A stretch of 64,000 bases of DNA from Anaerococcus marasmi (GTDB taxonomy: Bacteria; Bacillota; Clostridia; Tissierellales; Peptoniphilaceae): assembly GCF_900290195.1 (NCBI RefSeq), contig NZ_OLMF01000004.1:671501-735500 (forward strand). Reading direction: 5' to 3'. Positions 59,467 through 64,000 of this stretch are shown here, one piece after another. The notes under the pieces were generated by a model. That model searched no databases. It saw only the letters and a program-made list of their open reading frames with translations, and was not told the DNA's origin. The stretch's first letter is position 1. The number at the start of each line of letters is the position of its first letter. Made by a program: the position numbers and the translations under genes.

Positions 59467-60726
59467 CTACTCTTCTATTTCTCTATATAGGGTGTCAAGA
59501 TTCATCTCATTTCCTAGTCTAATTAATTCTTGGCTTCCGTAATCTAGAGTTTTCATCATATCTTCGTCTTCGAGATACCTTGTAGCAACATAGGTCTTAT
59601 CCAAATACCCATATTCGTCATAGGACCTATCTACTATTGTCGTATGGGACTTAAAGGATGTAATCCTCGCCTTATCTCCTGGTTTTTTTTCTATATTGCA
59701 CTCGACAAGGAGACCTTGTTCTACCCTATAATCTTCCTCGAAGGCCTCTGCCTTTTGGTTTGAGAGAAGATTTCCTAGGGAGTAGTAGATCAAGCCAATT
59801 TTTCCATCCTTAGTCTCATAGACTTCCTTAGGCTGGATTACGTGAGGGTGGTTTCCTATGACGAGGTCTGCTCCCCAGTCAACCATATCATGGGCTAATT
59901 CTATTTGATCTTCTCTTGGATATGAAGAGTACTCCTCACCCCAATGAGGATATACTACGATAAGGTCTACTTTTTTCTTCTTAAGTTTTTCTATATCAGT
60001 CTTTACTTGTTTAGGAGAAAGGGTGTTTACCATATTATATTTTTCTTTAGTATCTAGGAGGTAGTCGTTGCCATTTAGGATTTCTGTATAGGAAAGAATT
60101 CCTATCCTTATACCATTTACTTCCTTAATTACATAAGGTCTGTAGGAAGACTCACTTGTTCCAACATAGTCTAGGTCATGTTTTTTGATAGCTTCAATTG
60201 TACTAGTTACTCCATCTACACCCGTGTCTAGACAGTGGTTATTTGCTGTTGTGACAAGATCTACTCCAGCATTTTTCATAGCCTTATAGATATTCTCATT
60301 GGAATTAAAGCTAGGGTAGCCAGATACTTCGTACTCATCATTTACACTGAATTCATTATTTAACATAAAGAAGTCAAAGTCTTCGGCAAAATCCTTGATA
60401 TCCTCAAAGGATCTAGAATAGTCATGAACGCCTCCGCCGTAGTTTAGGGCGTAGTCATTTATTGGCATGTGAGGGATTATGTCTCCACCAAATAGGAGGC
60501 TTGCAGTCTTTGTTTCTTCCCTTTCCTCTTCCTTTTTCTTTTTGTTCTTTTCAATATAGGCATCTATTTCTGGATACCTATTATTCCTTACATCATCCTT
60601 CTTGACTCTTCTTTCAAAGTCCTTCTTGTTTAGGGCTTCTCCCTTTGAGCTTTCTGCCATATTACAAGCTACAAGACTTGTTATTATAAGAAAGACTAAG
60701 GAAAATATTCTTAATTTCTTTTTCAT
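59467..60726 (-). CDS. CapA-family lipoprotein (metallophosphatase-like)
   Basis: This 419-residue protein has a lipoprotein signal (hydrophobic 5-20, lipobox LVAC with C21) and a CapA domain: ASLLFGGDIIPHMPINDYAL, FFMLNNEFSV, VTTANNHCLDTGVDG, IVYPHWGEEYSSYP and IGNHPHVIQP, which carry the metal-binding D, N, H residues of calcineurin-like enzymes. CapA proteins are linked to poly-gamma-glutamate synthesis, but no capB/capC is nearby. It follows potD by 4 bases, so it is in the polyamine-transporter operon. Its link to polyamines is unexplained. Confidence 0.9.
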   Translation of the reverse strand: MKKKLRIFSLVFLIITSLVACNMAESSKGEALNKKDFERRVKKDDVRNNRYPEIDAYIEKNKKKKEEEREETKTASLLFGGDIIPHMPINDYALNYGGGVHDYSRSFEDIKDFAEDFDFFMLNNEFSVNDEYEVSGYPSFNSNENIYKAMKNAGVDLVTTANNHCLDTGVDGVTSTIEAIKKHDLDYVGTSESSYRPYVIKEVNGIRIGILSYTEILNGNDYLLDTKEKYNMVNTLSPKQVKTDIEKLKKKKVDLIVVYPHWGEEYSSYPREDQIELAHDMVDWGADLVIGNHPHVIQPKEVYETKDGKIGLIYYSLGNLLSNQKAEAFEEDYRVEQGLLVECNIEKKPGDKARITSFKSHTTIVDRSYDEYGYLDKTYVATRYLEDEDMMKTLDYGSQELIRLGNEMNLDTLYREIEE

Positions 60727-60730
60727 ATTA

Positions 60731-61810
60731 TCACTTTGCCTTTGGCGAAATCTTGAGGTCTAGGAAAAGATCATTATACAAAATAGTACTTTCCTTATCT
60801 AGGGCCTTGAAAACTTCTAGTTTATTTATAATTTCATCATCTGGATAAAGGGTCTTGTCATATCGAGCCTCAGGATCTATTAAATCCATCGCCTTCTTGT
60901 TTGGAGTCGCATACCAAATATAATCTGCATTTTGGGCAGCATTTTCTGGCTCTAACATGAAGTTGATAAAGGCATAGGCTGCTTTTTTGTTTTTACTAGT
61001 TTTAGGTATAACCATGGTATCAAACCAGATATTAGATCCCTCCTTTGGTATGGCATAAGCTAGATTCTCGTTAGATTCTATGGCACTTGAGGCATCTCCT
61101 GAAAATGTTATGCCGACATTGGCTTCTTCTAAAGCCATATACATCCTTATCTCATCGGCAAGGATGGCCTTTACATTTCCCATAAAGCCTATTAGCTCAT
61201 CTCTTACCTCTATTAGCTTATCTGGATCTTCTGTATTTAAGCTTAAGTTATTTGCGAGAAGTCCTATTCCCATTGTTTCACGAGCTCCATCGAAGCTTAG
61301 GATTTCTCCCTTAAACTTAGGATCCCACAAGTTTTTCCATGAATCAAAGTCACTGGCCTGGTATTTTTTAGTATTATATAAAATACCAAATGTTCCCCAC
61401 AGATAAGGAATCGAATATTCATTTCCGGGATCATATTCCCTATCCAGAAATCTCTCGTCAATATTAGAAAGTCCTTCTATCTTCGAATGGTCGAGCTTTT
61501 CTAGAAGTCCCTGGTCTCTCATCATCTCTACTGCGTATTCGCTAGGGATACATATATCAAAGTCGGTTGATTTTTGTTTAATCTTTGTAATCATAGCCTC
61601 ATTTGAATCGAAGGTTTCCATAACTACATTAAAACCAGTCTCTTCCTCAAACTTATCCAAAAGCTCAGGATCAATATAATCTCCCCAATTATATAAGTAA
61701 AAGGTATTTGCTTCAGCTGTCTTTTTCCCTCCAACAAGTATGGACTTAAGACCTAAAAGGAGGAAAATTCCCACGATACAAGCTAGGAAAAATTTATATA
61801 CCTTATTCAT
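60731..61810 (-). CDS. potD: Spermidine/putrescine-binding protein PotD
   Basis: This 359-residue extracytoplasmic protein has an N-terminal membrane segment (about 7-27) but no convincing lipobox after it. The binding domain begins NTFYLYNWGDYIDPELLDKFEEETGFNVV, the PotD/PotF signature, and continues with IPYLWGTFGILYNTKKY and AYAFINFMLEPENAAQNADYIWYATPNKKA. It captures polyamines and delivers them to PotBC. It overlaps potC by 8 bases. Confidence 0.96.
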   Translation of the reverse strand: MNKVYKFFLACIVGIFLLLGLKSILVGGKKTAEANTFYLYNWGDYIDPELLDKFEEETGFNVVMETFDSNEAMITKIKQKSTDFDICIPSEYAVEMMRDQGLLEKLDHSKIEGLSNIDERFLDREYDPGNEYSIPYLWGTFGILYNTKKYQASDFDSWKNLWDPKFKGEILSFDGARETMGIGLLANNLSLNTEDPDKLIEVRDELIGFMGNVKAILADEIRMYMALEEANVGITFSGDASSAIESNENLAYAIPKEGSNIWFDTMVIPKTSKNKKAAYAFINFMLEPENAAQNADYIWYATPNKKAMDLIDPEARYDKTLYPDDEIINKLEVFKALDKESTILYNDLFLDLKISPKAK

Positions 61811-62612
61811 CTAACTTCCTCCTTTCCATTATATTCATCTCCCTTTGGCTGATAAAATAATAAATCACTACCAAAAAGAGAGATGCTAGAAACATCAAGG
61901 TCGATAGGGCGTTTATCTCAAGAGAAATCCCCGTCCTAACCCTAGAGTAAATCTCAACAGAAAGTGTTGTAAATCCAGATCCTGTCACGAAAAAGGTAAC
62001 TGCAAAGTCATCCAAGGAGTAGGTCAAGGCCATGAAAAATCCTGTGAGTACCCCGCTTGTAATATTTGGCAGGATGATTTTGTTAAGGATAGTTATATCA
62101 CTTGCCCCCAAATCTTCTGCCGCAAGAATCATCGAAGGATTTAGACTATAAAGTCTTGGTAAAACCATAAGGACCACAATGGGAATCGAGAAGGCTATAT
62201 GAGAGAGTAAAACCGTCATAAAGCCCATTGGTATCTTTATAAGAAAGGTAAAGAGAACCAAAAAGCTTGCTCCCATCATTACATCAGGCATAACCATAAG
62301 GACCGAGTTTAAGTTTAGGACCCTTTTTCTAATCCTTTCATTTCTTAGATAATAGATTGCTATGGCTCCACAAGTGCCAATAATAGTAGCTATAAGGCTT
62401 GACAAAAGCCCCAAGACTATGGTATTTATTACAATCGTCCAAAGCCTAGTATCCTGGAAGACCTCCTTATAATGATCTAGGGAAAATCCCACGAAGGTAT
62501 TCATATTAGTCCCACTATTGAAGGAATAAAATATTAGATAGGCTATGGGTAGGTATAAGAGGATAAAGATAAATATTAAGTATAAATCTGAAATTTTAAA
62601 TTTTTTCTTCAT
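61803..62612 (-). CDS. potC: Spermidine/putrescine ABC permease PotC
   Basis: This 269-residue permease has six hydrophobic helices and the cytoplasmic EAA loop (LAAEDLGASDITILNKIILPNITSGVLTGF). The stretch YSLDDFAVTFFVTGSGFTTLSVEIYSRVR is typical of PotC. It overlaps potB by 1 base and potD by 8 bases. Confidence 0.95.
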   Translation of the reverse strand: MKKKFKISDLYLIFIFILLYLPIAYLIFYSFNSGTNMNTFVGFSLDHYKEVFQDTRLWTIVINTIVLGLLSSLIATIIGTCGAIAIYYLRNERIRKRVLNLNSVLMVMPDVMMGASFLVLFTFLIKIPMGFMTVLLSHIAFSIPIVVLMVLPRLYSLNPSMILAAEDLGASDITILNKIILPNITSGVLTGFFMALTYSLDDFAVTFFVTGSGFTTLSVEIYSRVRTGISLEINALSTLMFLASLFLVVIYYFISQREMNIMERRKLDE

Positions 62613-63409
62613 TAATTTTTATCCTTTCTAGCATTTAGGCCACTCATTACCACAAACATAAGTAGGATTAAGACAAGACCTATAGTTGCTCCCATGCCCC
62701 AGTTTTGTGTAACCAGATAATGCTCCTCAACCGCAGTTCCCAAAGTTATAATCTTATTTCCTCCTATGATTCTTGTAATTAGAAAGAGTGATAAGGAGGG
62801 GATAAATACGGCCTGACTCCCTGCTATTACTCCATCCATAGAAAGGGGAAGGATAATTTTTCTAAAAGTCTGCCACTTACTCGCTCCTAGATCCTCGCTT
62901 GCTATTAGGTACTCATTTGGTATAGAATCAAGGGCCCTAAAGATTGGAAGAATCATAAAGGGAAGCTCCACGTAAGATGCTACCAAGACGAAGGCAGGAT
63001 TTGTAAACAAAAGCCCTTCGCTTACTAGAGAAAATACCTGGGCAATTGGTCCATGCTTGCTCAAAAGTCCGATAAAGGCATAGGCCTTTAGCAATAGATT
63101 AATCCAAGTAGGTAGTGTTACCAAAAGGAGGAAGAACTCCTTGTTTCTTGAATTAGTCAGAAAATATGCAAAGGGATAGGCCAAAATCAGGGTCGTTATA
63201 GTTATCAAAAAGGCCGTCAAGAATGAATTTAGGGTCATCTTGATATAATTTGCTGAGCTAAAGTAAGAAATATAATTGTCAAAGGTAAAGTTGCCATATA
63301 TATCAAAAAATGATTGATACAAAAGCATGGCTATGGGAGCAATAATAAAAAGTACAATCCACAAATAATATACACTAGATAGGGCCCTGTATTTTTTATT
63401 CATCATCAT
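62612..63409 (-). CDS. potB: Spermidine/putrescine ABC permease PotB
   Basis: This 265-residue permease has six hydrophobic helices, the EAA loop ([30 protein letters not shown]) and the PotB-type end region ([44 protein letters not shown]). It overlaps potA by 14 bases and potC by 1 base. Confidence 0.95.
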   Translation of the reverse strand: MMMNKKYRALSSVYYLWIVLFIIAPIAMLLYQSFFDIYGNFTFDNYISYFSSANYIKMTLNSFLTAFLITITTLILAYPFAYFLTNSRNKEFFLLLVTLPTWINLLLKAYAFIGLLSKHGPIAQVFSLVSEGLLFTNPAFVLVASYVELPFMILPIFRALDSIPNEYLIASEDLGASKWQTFRKIILPLSMDGVIAGSQAVFIPSLSLFLITRIIGGNKIITLGTAVEEHYLVTQNWGMGATIGLVLILLMFVVMSGLNARKDKN

Positions 63410-64000
63410 CTCCTATAGAATATTTCTCTATCCTCTTATCGAAATCGTCTTCAGATTCGTTAAATCTCATTACATGAATATCGCTAGGATCTATAGAAAT
63501 GCCCACAACATCACCTTCTTCAAAGCTCTGGGTGGTGTGAATCTTCCATCTGAAATTATCTTCATCAAAACAAATTAGCTCATTAAAGACTCCCCTGAAC
63601 AAGACATTGTCCACACTCACCTTGATATCAGCTTGCCCCTCCTTTGAGACATTGATATCCTCAGGCCTTATAACTACTTCAACCTTCTCTCCCTTAGGAA
63701 TTCCTGCATCCTCACAGGCAAAGTCCTTGTTGGAAAACTCTACTAGATAGTCATCTTTCATCACGGCACTTAGGATATTGCTCTCTCCGATAAATTCTGC
63801 AACATACCTATTAATTGGCTCATCGTAGATATCTGTAGGCGTTCCTGATTGGACAATCTCGCCCTTATCCATTACGAAAATCTCATCAGATAGGGCAAGG
63901 GCTTCTTCCTGATCGTGGGTTACAAAGACAAAGGTAATACCAAGCTCCCACTGGATATTTGAAAGAAGGACCTGCATGGACTTTCTTAGCTTCATATCAA
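63396..64000 (-). CDS. potA: Spermidine/putrescine ABC ATPase PotA, C-terminal part; gene cut by window end
   Basis: The visible 201 residues begin in the region after Walker B ([20 protein letters not shown]). They contain the switch His region ([31 protein letters not shown]), the [17 protein letters not shown] linker and a C-terminal TOBE domain. Walker A, the signature and Walker B lie outside the window; the Met at 63995 is internal, not the start. It powers PotBCD. Confidence 0.95.
   Translation of the reverse strand, partial: DMKLRKSMQVLLSNIQWELGITFVFVTHDQEEALALSDEIFVMDKGEIVQSGTPTDIYDEPINRYVAEFIGESNILSAVMKDDYLVEFSNKDFACEDAGIPKGEKVEVVIRPEDINVSKEGQADIKVSVDNVLFRGVFNELICFDEDNFRWKIHTTQSFEEGDVVGISIDPSDIHVMRFNESEDDFDKRIEKYSIGDDDE

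Overview
The window is a 64-kb piece of a low-GC Gram-positive chromosome. Gene order (dnaK-grpE-hrcA with a CIRCE element, hemW, lepA, lepB, rpsT, holA, comEC; mraZ-rsmH-ftsL-mraY-murD-murG-ftsQ-ftsZ-nrdR) and strong AGGAGG ribosome binding sites point to Firmicutes. The AT-rich, Lys/Asp/Ile-rich proteins, the absence of sporulation genes at places where spore formers carry them (no gpr near rpsT/lepA, no spoVD/spoVE in the division cluster) and the reduced division cluster suggest a non-sporing anaerobic coccus of the Tissierellia (Anaerococcus/Peptoniphilus-like). The genus is an inference; nothing here fixes the species.

Layout. 1-2.4 kb: heat-shock operon hrcA-grpE-dnaK (dnaK cut by the window edge). 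2.6-6.1 kb: a response regulator, an ABC transporter and a small histidine kinase, resembling peptide-antibiotic sensing/export modules. 6.1-13.6 kb (minus strand): 3-hydroxyacyl-CoA dehydrogenase, hemW, a GNAT/cupin/flavin-reductase-like trio, a uracil-DNA-glycosylase-like protein, lepA and lepB; a palindromic repeat (element A) sits in the terminator between lepA and the glycosylase gene. 13.7-17.9 kb: rpsT, holA, comEC and a degenerate AlaX-like protein. 18.0-21.7 kb: a heterodimeric ABC exporter behind a 12-codon leader ORF and mutually exclusive hairpins. 21.7-25.2 kb: small membrane proteins, an XRE regulator, remnants of an IS3-type element and a regulator, an SdpI-like protein, a TVP38-like protein and a flavodoxin-like quinone reductase. 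25.3-38.2 kb: leuS, asnS, rarA, nrdR and the division/wall cluster. 38.3-39.8 kb: an IS110-family element with a candidate bridge RNA. 39.9-46.8 kb: lgt, yebC, a YigZ-family gene, hflX, a class A penicillin-binding protein and a GlsB-like protein. 46.9-50.3 kb: a second two-component system coupled to a degenerate S41-protease-like protein.

50.5-57.9 kb is the most unusual region. Bounded by two kinds of palindromic repeats it holds a stress-type membrane protein and a four-gene block: a protein with a TerB-C-like C-terminus, a BrxD/DUF2791-type ATPase, an Lhr/BrxHI-type helicase and a protein joining an RX4H (HEPN-like) motif to a PD-(D/E)XK nuclease-like domain. No BREX methylase or phosphatase is present, so this is a candidate stand-alone defence system. 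57.9-64 kb: a fructosamine-kinase family protein, a MarR regulator with a palindrome at its predicted start of transcription, and a polyamine ABC transporter operon (potABCD, potA cut by the window end) that carries a capA gene at its end.

Two families of small palindromic repeats are present in two copies each. One (10.84-11.12 kb and 57.68-57.88 kb) is about 160 bp long and in both places is flanked by direct copies of the local terminator hairpin, as if it had inserted into a terminator and duplicated it. The other (30.49-30.66 kb and 50.52-50.67 kb) folds into one long hairpin with ends reminiscent of IS6-type inverted repeats, shows compensatory changes in its arms, and in one case supplies the last codons of nrdR. 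No rRNA, tRNA or CRISPR array was recognised.
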